From Cylindrodendrum hubeiense (lineage: Eukaryota; Ascomycota; Sordariomycetes; Hypocreales; Nectriaceae), in NCBI GenBank assembly GCA_014621425.1, contig JAANBB010000105.1:1-64000 (forward strand): a DNA stretch of 64,000 bases. The letters run 5' to 3'. The position numbers and the translations under genes were made by a program. Under the pieces are notes generated by a model. The model worked only from the letters and a program-made list of their open reading frames with translations, was not told the origin of the DNA and did no database searches. Positions 10,653 through 21,575 of this stretch are shown one piece after another. Each line of letters starts with the position of its first letter. The first letter of the stretch is position 1.

Positions 10653-13104
10653 TCAACTCCTGGGAGGTTTAATGACATTATCCCGTCCTCGATGTTTCCA
10701 TGGACAACGGCACCTCTTTTTCTGGCACTGATACTGGTTATTCTTACTTTCCGATGCTCTGTCGAGACGAGGCCAGATCGCGTCGTCCCAATACGGACAC
10801 CGATCCTTTCGATCTTTCCAAAGAGCCTCAAAATCATGACGAGAATATCCATTACAATACCTTGCTCTTCGCGGAGAGTCCTTGCGAAATTCAAGAATGT
10901 CATACCCACAGAAATCAAGCACAGCATCCCAAAGATCACCAGGGTATGAGCCAAATTCGTCAGCGCATTCCTGGTCAAATGCCTCTCCATATGCAAAGTT
11001 AGAGACAGACCAACCCAAGTGATCAGTTGCAAAGATATTGGCTCTCTCATCGATAAGATATATGAGAACACGCTTCCAATTGAAGGATAAGGCCAAGGCG
11101 GGTTGGGACAAGAAGAAAATGTGTAAGCAATTCAAGCCATTGTTATCCCTGTCGTCAATATTGCATCCTTGATCAAGTAAGAAACGAAGCTTTTTAATAT
11201 GTGTTTCTGGGTCCAGATAGTGACGGTCAATACTAGGACGATTCAGGTAGCAGGCGGTCAGGAAAGCCGTCGATCCTTGGGAGTTTCTGAACGTTGAAAG
11301 CCCAAAGTAGAAGGTCTCAGTGAAGATTTGCCGGAGTATGATTTCTCCCTTGAATTAAATGTCAGTAGTCAGGATTCTGGGACCAATTAATATTGCTCAA
11401 AGGATATACACACTTACGGAAAATGTGGGACGGCATGTTACAAGATGAAGAACATCATAGCAAAATTGAAGCTCAATAGTTGGGTCTGCACCGGCCTCCA
11501 AAAGAATCGTGGCAGTTTCATGAAGATCACGGAAGGTGACCATGTGCAAAGGGGTGCTAATTGTCAAAGTTAGTATGTCCGTGAAAATTAAGCAAATTTA
11601 CTCACAAAGAGGAACTTGTTTCATGATACAAGGGTGCGATCTCGTCTATGTCAAGACCCTGTTTGATCAAATATCGGCACATGGACGGGTGAGGTAATGC
11701 ATGCTTCGATATTAGAAGAACATTGTGTAAGTAACATATTCGATTAAAGCCGTTTGAGCAGTACCCACATGTATCAGAGACCAACCCCACGCGTCATGAT
11801 CGCGCAGGTTTCCTTTACCCTCGCAAACGAAACGCATCAAGAGGTTAACATTGCCATTTGCGGCGATTTGGAATATCATGGAGTCTCTTGGCCGAATGTC
11901 AATAACAGAAATCTGCGGTGGGATAGATGTAGAGCTGCCGGATTCCTGTACTTGACTGACAAAAGTCTCAATCATGGCAGCTGAGTGCTCAAGCTTGAAG
12001 ACAAGAGTAGCGCACCGGGAGACGACAATATTGATACCGTCACTATTGGCATCTTCATCGATAGTCTTGGGTTGCAAGCGTTTTGAGTAACGCTCAACAC
12101 TAGAAGTAGTGACAACTGCACCATCGAAGTAAATAACCTTGTACTTTCGATGTTGTTCAACTATCATGCCTTGGGAGACAAGTCCAGAAAGTGGTGAAGC
12201 TAGAAACTGAACGTCAGTAATAACTTAAAGTATGTATCAAATATCATAATGCCGTACCGGATCTGTTGATGTGTAATTCTGGGGCCAACGAGGTGACGGT
12301 TGACGTTAGCCTCAGTGCCTCGCAGATGCCGCCATCGTCAACAGAATTGCGAGAATCGTGGATTATTTCGACTGGTCCTTGTCTCTTCCCCTCTCGTTTT
12401 GCATGTTCTAGAATAACTTCAAGATCCTGGATCAAATGGCCAGCGTCATTTGTGGGTGTAGTGCGTTCTTGCTTTCCAAGCAACTGTGCCAATCGAATCA
12501 TGCTCCCTCGAAATAGCAGCCCCTGGTTTTGAGTCGATTCCAAACCTGGATTCTCAAACTCCTCACCATATGAAAGTGCCATGTTCTTCATGATTGGTAC
12601 AAGTGTTCGCAGGACTGTCGTATCATGCTTGACTTCTTGAGCCAGGTTCAGAATTGTTTCCGACCGCATCTTGCAGAATGATAGCTCTTCTGTTTGGACC
12701 AGACATATTTGGAAGGTGAAAACTTGGATATGATCTCTGACGATATCTCGCATCTTGCTAATTTCATTGTCGCTGAAGCAAATATTCAGTCTTTTCCAGA
12801 GCGTATAGACTTTCCGATCGGTGCTTGAGATTGTCAATCGTTGTAGTCGTGATTCAAACCCAGCCAAGTCGCCAGCACATCGCCTTGCCCTGCTCGTGAT
12901 TCTAGAAACGTCTGCTGCACTCCGTTTTAGTGTTTCTGGCAATATCTCTAGGATAGCACGTAGTTCTTCGACATCGATGCCGGCTTGATGGACAGCTTCA
13001 GGGCCGTTTTTCCACGCGATTAATATTTGCCGACTGGTGCTAGCTGATGCTATTGCTAGGCTGAGAACCCTCAATAGGGTTGAACTGGCACTTAGTGAAT
13101 TCAT
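10653..13104 (-). CDS. Ankyrin-repeat protein with helical N-terminal domain, five exons
   Basis: The exons in coding order are 13104-12258, 12199-11769, 11703-11606, 11556-11418 and 11348-10653, giving 737 codons (736 aa). The N-terminal 280 residues are predicted alpha-helical (MNSLSASSTLLRVLSLAIAS and LIAWKNGPEAVHQAGIDVEE). They resemble the N-terminal domains of fungal NLR/ankyrin proteins (SesA or HeLo-like, by general pattern only). The C-terminal half carries degenerate ankyrin units: MCRYLIKQGLDID, TPLHMVTFRDLHETATILLE, LRFLLDQGCNIDDRDNNGLN and VLIYLIDERANIFATDHLGW. No NACHT or NB-ARC P-loop is seen between them. Such proteins are usually scaffolds, or parts of fungal self/non-self recognition. 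An in-frame ATG at 13164 would add 20 residues; 13104 is chosen because the hydrophobic helix starts there. Confidence 0.8.
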
Positions 13105-14981
13105 GATTGATAGAAATGAGTGAAAGGACTGGGGTGGGAAAGCTTGCGCGTAGTTGCGGAACATACGTCAATGCAAAAGAACAGCGTGGAAAGAGATGCA
13201 TGGGACAAGTCCGGGGGGGCTAAACAATATATAATGACAATCTAAAATGTGCAAATGAAAAACCCATAAAAGAATTGCATCCATCAAAGGCTGCTGGCCT
13301 CGCTCTCTGCTTCGTATGGTTGCAAACGTTGCTCGAGCCCGACCGCAAACAGGGGTGTGTTGGGCGCCAATGCCGATTGAAGCGAGGTTTCTAGGTTCAG
13401 GCACGACGTGGAAGGCACTGCCCAATGCCACACGATTGCTCGTCCTCTATTAAAGTGCCACGTAGATGGAAGTTGAAAACGGAGGTTTTGTTCTGGTACC
13501 TTCTCTGGTTCCATTGAGTGCGACGTATGTCAGCTTACAAGATCACTCCAGAGTGGCGTGTGATTCCACAATTATTCGTTCGTACGGCGCGGCGCACTTT
13601 GAATGTATTTCCGTAGAATAAAACATTGTTCTTGGTCAAACCAGGCTGTTTTGTTTTGATGAAAATGATACAACCGAATTGTATTGGTCAGTTAGGCTCA
13701 TCGATTTGATATTGAACCCAACACGAATAAGGAATTAGATTATTACTAACGGTAGGTAAATATGTCAAATTTAGAGATTCCATGCTTTGGAAACCTCTCT
13801 CCCGCACTGATATCTGAACTGTTGGGGATATCTGGGCTCCAGTATGCACCTGCACTAATCAGCCCTTTTCGAGCTTTGCGTTCAAGCAGTCCCATTCATC
13901 TTGGCTACTTGCACCCCGAGGACTCCAAGCTCGTCTGCTTCAATATAGAACATTTCTACGTAAATTTCTATCATCAGAAAATTCACTGTTTCCCCATTTA
14001 ATACAAACTCGGGAGCCTCAAATGCATCAAATACAGGCATTTCCTGTGGAGCGTCGGCTGAATCAACCCTTAAGACTTTCAGTCAACATTGTAAGCCCGA
14101 GGAAAGATATGAAAGGTTAAATTGGTTACCCTCCTCCGCGACGTATTGATTAAATAGTATAGAAGTTGATAATAAAGGTCGCCCCTTTCTCACCGGTGAA
14201 AAGGGTAATCTAGTGGGCTTTATTGGGTCCTTAGAACGCAAGATCATATTTGAAAGACGAGAGACTGAGCTTTTTAAGGAAATTATCAGGGAAAAATACG
14301 AGGCTTAATTCTAGAAGCTAAAGACGTGCCCTAAGAGTTATCTGGCTGTTGGTTTCCAGCGGTGCCTGAAGTCTAGTCCGGCCTCAGTGCGTGCTCTCCT
14401 TTGATAACTGGGAATGACGCAGTTAGAAAGTAATCAGCAACTTCTGTTTGGTCAAAGAAGCCCCGAGATCCACCTCGGGAAATTTGGCACTGACCAATGT
14501 AACCTTTCGAGGTGTTGCAACTAGCCGGAGCTGGAAATGAAAACCGCATAAACGACGTCATTTTCTTGATTCGCGGGCCGTTCAACATCACTGGGTGCGA
14601 TACTCCACTCCAACCAACGAAAGCAGATGCATTCATAGATGGCTCTGAAGCCATTGAATGCGTTAAAAAAGTCGATGTCCAGATTCCTCTTTCCACCAAT
14701 TTCGCTTGAATTATTCCTAATAGCCCTAGCCACTCGAACAAATGTTGGCTTCTTGAAACTCTACTTGTTGGTCCTACATCTCGTTGATCACTCATCCTTG
14801 TTCCCGACGTTGCAATGTTCGGGCTTATGGCCTTATCTGGTGAAAGCTCAATCTTGGAGATGTGGAGCGGTCTGATTCATGCGCTTGGACTCTCCACTGA
14901 AATAGCCCCAATGCTCCTCATGGCCCCTTGCTCAGTTTGCGTGACCAACTTCTTCATCTTTTCAATCAACAGTCGCAAAAA
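13105..14981. other. Intergenic between divergent ankyrin and P450 genes
   Basis: A 76-codon ATG frame (13284-13514, -) lies just upstream of the ankyrin gene and could be an upstream ORF or chance. A 140-codon ATG frame (14373-14795, -) shows no family motif and is overlapped by open frames on the other strand. Neither is supported as a gene. The section around 13560-14340 looks AT-rich and carries no long frame. Confidence 0.45.
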
Positions 14982-16800
14982 ATGTCGACAACCGTGGCCG
15001 CATCGACGCCCCTCAGCGTCCTTGCATTCAATCTCACAATACAAAATGTCATGGGATTCATCGGCTTATGGCTGGTATACCAACTTCTCAAGTGCCTATA
15101 CAACATCTCTCCGCTTCACCCGCTAAGCCACATCCCCGGGCCAAAGCTCTCGGCTGCTACATATCTTCCCGAGTTTTACCATGATGTAATTAGATTTGGC
15201 CGGTACACAGCCGAGATCCGTCAGATGCACGAGAAATATGGTAAGTCAATTTTCATTTTCCAGAAGTATTAAAATGTCTAACAGTCTCAGGATCTATCGT
15301 TCGCATCAACCCCCACGAGGTGCATTGCAACGATGCAAATTTTGCTGAGGAGATCTACGCTGTTAGTGGACGCAAACGTGACAAGCCCGTCCACCAGATC
15401 AACGGCTCGGCGTAAGATATCCCCTCCAGTTATTCCAACGGCCAGCTACTTATTTTACCTTTTCTCCACAGCTTAGGCGAGGCAGGTTTCGGAACCGTAG
15501 ATCATGATTTACATCGCAAGAGGCGGGTTCCTTTGGCCAAGTTTTTCTCTCGTGGTATGATTGCACGGCTCGAGGGTGAAGTTCACAGTTTGGTCCAGAA
15601 GCTTTGCGACAAGTTACTGGCCCAGTCGGACAAGCAGCAGCCGTTCGATGTGACCATGGCGTACAGCTGCTTCACCTCTGATGCCATCTCCGGCTACTGC
15701 TTTGGCGAGAGCTTTGGTTTCCTTGCCCAAGAGGGATGGTATCCCAACTTTCGTGAGCCGACAGCTTCCATCTTGAGGCCTGTGTTCATCTTTCGATTTT
15801 TCCCTTGGACCAAATCGCTGACTGTTGTTGGAGAGTGGTATGTGTAGTTTGGTCATGCAAGTAGAGGAAACACACTGTAACTAACTGGAGTCCAGGCTCG
15901 TTAACTATCTGCCCGAAAACATCGCGCTGCTTATTCAGACTTTGAAGATCGATATTCCAAACAAGGTCAAAAGAACCAAGTCTGAGTTGGATGCTGGTAT
16001 TAGACACGAACGCCCGACAGTCTTCGGATCTCTCTTGGAATCAGATCTAGAATTGCTCGAGAAGCAACCTCAACGACTATCAGATGAGGCTACGGCCGTT
16101 GTGGGCGCTGGAACCGAAACTACTAGTTGGGCTCTGGCAGTCATTACTTACCACCTATTGACCAAACCCGAGATGTTGGTAAAGCTGACAAAGGAGCTGA
16201 ATGAGGCTGTGGACGACCCGAAGCACCTTCCGACTTGGACCACGCTCGAGAAGCTGCCCTATCTCGGCGCCGTCCTTCAAGAGGGTCTGCGTCTCTCATA
16301 TGGCGTCTCCGCTCGCACTGCGCGTATACCGACCGAGGAGAGCCTGGTCTACCGCGGAGAGTTTAATAAGAAGCCAGTCGAATATGTGATTCCCCGCGGA
16401 TACGCCATTGGCATGTCGGCTGCAATCACGCATCATGATGAGCGTGTGTTCCCCGACTCCTATGAGTTTATCCCTGAGCGCTGGCTTGACGAGAGCAACC
16501 AGCGCAGAAAAGATGTTGAGCGCGGGATGCTCGCCTTTTCTAAGGGCAGCAGGTCTTGTCTAGGAATGAAGTAGGTTGCGACCTTCCCTGGAGTGACCAT
16601 GGGGATCAATATTGCTAACATGCGAGATATGTAGCCTGGCGTTGTGTGAGCTCAATCTGTGCCTTACAGGCCTTGTCCTTCGCGTTTTCCCGCACATGCG
16701 CCTTTTTGAGACGACGGATGAGGATATTGCGTACGATCATGACATGTTTGTGCCTTGTGCTAAGGATGGGACTAATGGTGTGCGGGTCAAGATGGTCTGA
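14982..16800 (+). CDS. Cytochrome P450 monooxygenase (CYP58/TRI4-like), five exons
   Basis: This is a heme-thiolate monooxygenase anchored in the endoplasmic reticulum membrane. The exons are 14982-15240, 15291-15411, 15472-15837, 15896-16570 and 16635-16800, giving 528 aa, a normal length. An N-terminal anchor helix ([20 protein letters not shown]) precedes the proline-rich hinge [10 protein letters not shown]. The I-helix oxygen-activation motif is GAGTETTS (about residue 316), the K-helix ExxR is EGLR (Glu378, Arg381), and the meander has PERW. The heme-binding loop is [12 protein letters not shown] with Cys470; it is completed only by the last splice, whose acceptor is TGTAG. The general pattern resembles trichodiene oxygenase and benzoate-hydroxylase-like fungal P450s. 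The substrate is unknown, and there is no biosynthetic backbone gene nearby. Confidence 0.94.
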
Positions 16801-17551
16801 CGGGGCGTGCTGGGCCGGGATTCAAGAAGAAAATACCAATGAGAACGTGATGCGGCGATCCAGCAGTATATTAGACGCGAGTGGCTGTAGAAACCGAGCA
16901 ACCGACTTTTACTCACCTATCACATATATATCGTTGACTGATGGATTGTGTCGCGCCTTCGCGCCTCACGAAAGCCCATGACGTGCGAGTATGTTTTGGA
17001 TCCACTCAAAAAGATTCGTCGTCCTTTAAACGCCGAAGTACGGCATCGGTAGGAATATATTCTTGCCATTTCCTTAGTCTTTGAGAACAATGCAAAGCAC
17101 ATGACAGAAAAATACGTGCTCTTTCGTGAGTCAGTTGTTGAACCATCAATGGGCAATTCCGAGTGCTGAAGCTTAGAGAGGAAGGCGGTCAGCATCAGAA
17201 GCTGCGCTAACCAAGATAGGAAAGTAACGTGACGGGGATCAAAACAATGAGCTGTCCATCCACATCACCTCGACTGATGCGCATTACTGTCACGAATATT
17301 AACCAGCGACTCATTCAGACCACAAGATGCAGACCATCTACTACATCATACTCGCGGTTATCGCTGTTGTATTGATAGGGCCGGTATGTCGCTTTCACAT
17401 CATTCGCAGCCTGTCATATCGAGACTGTTTGAGTTCATCGTTTCCTCACTTCGTTCACTGCCCTCTCTCGAGTCTGGCTCTATGGATCTCCCAACATCAG
17501 CCTTGACCACCTCCGTTTCATTGATATCAATCTCCAAACTGAAATCTAACC
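16801..17551. other. Intergenic; carries a 59-codon upstream frame before the thioredoxin gene
   Basis: The P450 3' end and the thioredoxin 5' leader lie here. From 17327 an ATG opens a 59-codon frame starting MQTIYYIILAVIAVVLIGP, a single hydrophobic segment. It could be an upstream ORF or, through a donor GTATGT at 17384, a first exon of the thioredoxin gene (see findings). Confidence 0.5.
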
Positions 17552-17995
17552 ATGTGTAAGGCAATTTTCGCGGACCGCTCGCCCATTCCCGAGACTTCCG
17601 GCGAGGTTTTCAAAATCACTAAAGCCGCCGAGTTGGATGCTGTTCTATCATCCACTACTCATGTCATCGCCGACTTCTATGCCGATTGGTGCCCTCCCTG
17701 CCGTGCCATTGCACCCATCTTCTCTCAGCTGGCCGATAGCCACTCCGCCAAGGGCAAGCTGGCGTTTGCCAAGGTCAACGTCGACCATGTAAATGATGTG
17801 GCTGGGCGATACTCCGTCTCTGCCATGCCTACCTTTGTACTATTTGAGAACGGAAAACCCAAGGCGTTAGCCGTTGAGGGACTCCAAGGTCGTCAATCTG
17901 TCAGTTTCACAAAGGACGGGCTTGTCGACAGACTAAGAGGTGCAGATGTTGTTGCGCTGAAGGCTGTGGTCGCAGCCTTGGCTGCCAAAGTTTAG
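17552..17995 (+). CDS. Thioredoxin-fold protein with WCPPC active site
   Basis: This is a dithiol-disulfide oxidoreductase of the thioredoxin family, 147 aa in one exon. The active site is FYADWCPPC (Cys47, Cys50), with proline in place of the usual glycine of WCGPC. The cis-proline loop is SAMPTFVLFENGK (Pro93). It is longer than classical thioredoxin (about 105 aa) at both ends: about 20 residues at the N-terminus, and a tail (LKAVVAALAAKV) that looks helical. WCPPC variants occur in other thioredoxin-like proteins and should change redox potential. The chosen start is the ATG at 17552. An alternative model splices an upstream hydrophobic exon (17327-17383) to an acceptor at 17560, which would replace the first three residues by a membrane anchor. 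It is convergent with the secreted-protein gene at 18300. Confidence 0.88.
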   Translation: MCKAIFADRSPIPETSGEVFKITKAAELDAVLSSTTHVIADFYADWCPPCRAIAPIFSQLADSHSAKGKLAFAKVNVDHVNDVAGRYSVSAMPTFVLFENGKPKALAVEGLQGRQSVSFTKDGLVDRLRGADVVALKAVVAALAAKV

Positions 17996-18299
17996 GGTGC
18001 GACCGGCCGCTAAGCAGCCATTGATGAAAAGAATGAGTGGTCAATGGAGAAGCAAACTGGGGTGGAAAGTGATCGAGACACTTCCGATGTATTTAAATCG
18101 CCTAGTGGATTTAGGGTAACGCCTCAAAGTGCGTCACATGGGTGACAGTTCATTATTGCTGCGTTCGGCAATCGTTCCAAGTACTCATCTGGGCAATGTA
18201 GTACAAATCTGTATAAAACATGATGCTGTTGATACATGAGAGTCAACACTCGGATCCGGAATTAGATATTAATAGTCTTGATTGAGATCTCTACGTATG
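17996..18299. other. Intergenic between convergent genes
   Basis: This 304-base gap holds the 3' ends of the thioredoxin (+) and secreted collagen-like (-) genes. No gene or clear repeat is seen. Confidence 0.5.
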
Positions 18300-19853
18300 C
18301 TACTCTAATACTGTCCAAGCCAAATATTTGATGAGGGATTCTATGATGGACTTTGCCTCTGCGAGCAACTCATCTCCGACATCCGGGTTGATGACAACGA
18401 GGGTTCGAACATTGAAGAGGGCAGCACAAATTTCCGCATTGACGGCCTTGAACGCAGCATAAATAAAATGATCAGCATCCGTCTTGAGTGGCATCGTTTG
18501 GATGTAAAAAGTAGCACAGCGCTCCTCGGCCTCTGCGTCACGGGTCTCCGTATCCTCCACTGAGTAGTCGATGAAAACCTCGAGGAGGAATCGAATCTGC
18601 TGAGCCATGTCTTCGACAGACTCGGTCTTATTGGCCATGGACGGAAGTCTAGGGGCGTAGCGGTGAACGATGAGGTCCGCAATATCGCGCCAGTTGAAGG
18701 ACGAGATGGGGACATCATGTCGCTCTTTGACTACCTTGGCCAGATACTCCTTGACGGCAGCCATCTCCTCCTGAGTGGTATTCAAAAGCCGCGGAAGCTC
18801 AGGTTTGCTACTGTCGGGATTTGTGATGTTGACCGGGAAGAAATAAGCCGAGACCATGGACGAGTAATCCAAGAGGGTGCGGCTAGAACCAATCTCACGA
18901 TTCCGATCTGCCTCATTCCGGCCCCAGGGTCCTCCCGGTCCGCCGGGCCCTCCTGGTCCGCCTGGTCCGCCTGGTCCGCCTGGCCCTCCTGGCCCCCTCG
19001 GATTCCCTGGCTCTCCAGGTCCACCTGGTCTCCCTCCTGAAGGTGGACCTGGAGGGCGGTTGCCGCTGGTTCCCGACCGTTGCAGCGACTGGACCTGCTC
19101 CAGTCCGTCGAAGAAATCACACTTGATGATCTCGAAGCCAGGGCTCTCGGCTCGGATAACACCCTGTAGATCCCATTCGCCGCAGAGCTGGCAAAGGTCC
19201 AATGCGCGTTGGTGTTCACCCGGAGGTCCCTTCGGTGATTTCCCGTCTCTGGACCTGGGGGGCCAGTCTGAGTCAACGTTTCTCACGCCACGCAGAAGGA
19301 TGTCCTGGGTATCAGTGAAACCAGAGCTACCCTTGTTGCCGCTCATGCCGTCGATGTAGAGGAAGCGAAGTGGTCGCGTGGTTCGATAGATGTGTAGCCA
19401 GCCGCTTGCGCCTTCGTCTTGGAGTGGCATGGCGCCATAGTCGGATAGAGGTGCTTGGGCATCCTTTCTCCGTTCGTGGTGATGGTCCAGTGCTTTATGA
19501 TCTGGAGGGCCGCCAGGAGGGCCGCCAGGAGGACCTGGCGCACGAGCAAACATCTCTGAATGCTCAATCTCATAGGCCAGCCAATCCAACTCGGTTGGCG
19601 TCTGGTTGCGGCTATTGCCATGATGCAGCATGACGCCCTCAGGAACCGTGGCCAGGAAGAGGGACATGCCGTTGGGGTGAATAACGGCGCCCCATTTCCT
19701 CAGCGTGTCGTACACCGAGTTGAATATTTGAGGGCCTCGCTGAGCGGCGACTTCGGTGCTGGGCCCAAACCCTTCAGGGGTGGTGAGATGGGCCAGCGTC
19801 GACGGGGCGGCCGAAACCACCGCGAGGGCGGCCAGTAGCGAACGTAGGCTCAT
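18300..19853 (-). CDS. Secreted protein of unknown function with collagen-like Gly/Pro repeat
   Basis: A single exon encodes 517 aa. The ATG at 19853 starts [20 protein letters not shown], a clear signal peptide with likely cleavage near TLA-H; the upstream in-frame GTG is not needed. Features include [20 protein letters not shown], a first GPPGG-type run (about residue 107), [20 protein letters not shown], a CQLCGEWD motif, and a long GGPGGP repeat around residues 260-315. The C-terminal 200 residues have predicted N-glycosylation sites (NIT, NTT, NKT) and a helical region. I know of similar uncharacterised secreted proteins in moulds with the same HHGNS and YIDGMS blocks, but no function. 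The repeat is DNA-level low complexity and may vary between strains. Collagen-like function is only an inference from composition. Confidence 0.85.
   Translation of the reverse strand: MSLRSLLAALAVVSAAPSTLAHLTTPEGFGPSTEVAAQRGPQIFNSVYDTLRKWGAVIHPNGMSLFLATVPEGVMLHHGNSRNQTPTELDWLAYEIEHSEMFARAPGPPGGPPGGPPDHKALDHHHERRKDAQAPLSDYGAMPLQDEGASGWLHIYRTTRPLRFLYIDGMSGNKGSSGFTDTQDILLRGVRNVDSDWPPRSRDGKSPKGPPGEHQRALDLCQLCGEWDLQGVIRAESPGFEIIKCDFFDGLEQVQSLQRSGTSGNRPPGPPSGGRPGGPGEPGNPRGPGGPGGPGGPGGPGGPGGPGGPWGRNEADRNREIGSSRTLLDYSSMVSAYFFPVNITNPDSSKPELPRLLNTTQEEMAAVKEYLAKVVKERHDVPISSFNWRDIADLIVHRYAPRLPSMANKTESVEDMAQQIRFLLEVFIDYSVEDTETRDAEAEERCATFYIQTMPLKTDADHFIYAAFKAVNAEICAALFNVRTLVVINPDVGDELLAEAKSIIESLIKYLAWTVLE
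18925..19065 (-). repeat. Coding Gly-Pro trinucleotide-type repeat
   Basis: Imperfect 9-base units (CCTGGTCCG and close variants on the + strand) encode repeated Gly-Gly-Pro in the secreted protein on the minus strand. Adjacent identical units suggest slippage growth. Confidence 0.85.
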
Positions 19854-20267
19854 GGGAGCGAGCTTCTGAGTATTTGGCACTACTCAAGGTATAGTGAGAT
19901 GAGATGGGAATGAGATATTATAGGGACATTATTGACGAGGTCGAGAGATTGATAACATAAAATCTATCGTTAGGGTGACGCGCGTCTCCGACCGGACACG
20001 ACCCACTAATTTGCGCGGCGATCTCGCACACCATCCCACTCACTGTCTACTCCATTTCTCGCGAAAAGGGGTCTATCGTCGATGTCTTATAATCTCTCAC
20101 GAGTATTACTTGATAATACAGGATGTTATTCATTCCCAAAGGGCCCAGAAGGGCACTTCAAGGCCGGTGTCGCGAATTGAACCAACGCTGATATCCTCAT
20201 CGATAACCCATCGTTTCGCATCTAATTTCTCACTCTTATTCTTCGCCATGAGTGATACGGGCCTAGC
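19854..20267. other. Intergenic between two tandem minus-strand genes
   Basis: This 414-base stretch contains the 3' end of the O-methyltransferase and the promoter of the secreted-protein gene. No gene is seen. Confidence 0.5.
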
Positions 20268-21575
20268 CTACTTCTTCAGCTTTGCCTCAATCATCGCTGT
20301 CCGCCCATAACTGGAGGGGTAGATCTTAACGAGCTCCAGGCCGGCGGCATCAAATATTTTTACGAAGTCATCCTTTTTCTTCTCCTGGCCAGTCATACAT
20401 AGAAGGGCAAAGTCAAGCCAATAAAGGTCCATGTTCTCGTGGATCTCGATAATATCTGGAATTAACATATCGCAGATAACGAGGCGCGAGTCAGGACCCA
20501 TGGCCGCTGCAGTGTTCTTAACAAACTCGATGCAGACCGGGCTGTAAAAGTCGTGGAGAAAGCGGCGCATGAAATAGATATAAGCATCTGTAGGATCACA
20601 ATGACCGATTTAGCTTAGGGTCTTCATAGCAAAACGAGAAAATCATCATATCTGGGATAAGGAGGGACAGGCTTCAACAAGGCACGTACTCTTAACGGGC
20701 TGCGGTGTAAAAGCATCGTAGGTCATGAGCTCGAAGCCCGGATAGTCCTCGGCCTTCATGCTGTTGATTACACTTGGCAAGTCTTGCAGGATAAACTTGC
20801 CCTCGAAAGCACCGTTGATATCGTTCCGGATAGCGAAGCATGATTGACCACGGCCGGCTCCTATGTCGACAAGAAATGGGCGGTCGGGATCCTGCTCAAC
20901 CTCCTTCTTAAGAGACGCAAATGGAAACATGCCAACGACAGGCATCAATTGGTCGGCCATGACCATGTTGGTGTTCCAAAGCTCGCGGCGCTCTGGGTCT
21001 GGATCGATGTCGAGCAGCTCATAGTACGACTTACCGAGGTGCTCTTTACCGACTGAGTACACAGCGGGAGACTTTACGAGGTCAAAAACGTCGTCCGGCT
21101 CGTGCGACTTGAGGTATTCTGGTAGATGAATCCAGGCGCGGGTAAACTCCAGGGTGATCATGAAGATAGACCCAAGACCTTTCGGATTGAGGGCACGAGA
21201 GAGGTTGTTATGGGCATAAGTGTCCTGGGCTGTCTCGATAAAGACACCGTGATTGACAGCGACACGGTAAATGCGGTGGATGACGGTGCTGGCGACGTTG
21301 GTGATCCGGGCGAGCTCATCGGCCGTGATAGAACTGCCGTCCTCGGGCATAGCATGGTAGGCTCGGATACCCAGGATAGTGTGGAAGGCACCTCCCAGGC
21401 TTAAGCTCTCGAATAAGCGTGTCACCAAGTCGATGGGCTCCTGCAAGGCGGTACGGACACGCTCAGTTTGCTTGATGACGCTCTGGTGGCTGATGGGGTT
21501 ATCCTCATAGGCCTCAAGATCGGCTACAAGTTTCTTGGCCTCCTCAAGAGCCTTGCTGACTTTGGGGTGAACCAT
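20268..21575 (-). CDS. SAM-dependent O-methyltransferase (COMT-like), two exons
   Basis: This is predicted to transfer a methyl group from S-adenosylmethionine to a hydroxyl group of a small aromatic or polyketide-like molecule. The exons are 21575-20690 and 20587-20268, giving 401 aa, normal for fungal COMT-like enzymes. The N-terminal dimerisation and winged-helix region includes DELARITNVASTVIHRIYRV. The SAM-binding motif I is FLVDIGAGRGQS (about residue 233), followed by LQDLPSVI. The catalytic base is expected in MRRFLHDFYSP (His307), formed just after the splice junction. The tail GRTAMIEAKLKK is family-typical. Its neighbours (P450, thioredoxin-like, secreted protein) are consistent with a secondary metabolism setting, but no backbone synthase is in the window. 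Confidence 0.93.

Noticed and set aside
14373..14795. 140-codon ATG frame on the minus strand
   Set aside because: No motif, no splice context and competing open frames on the opposite strand; kept only as a note.
18663..19838. Long open frames antisense to the secreted-protein gene
   Set aside because: They mirror the Gly/Pro repeat and the real frame on the other strand; the real gene has a signal peptide and conserved blocks.
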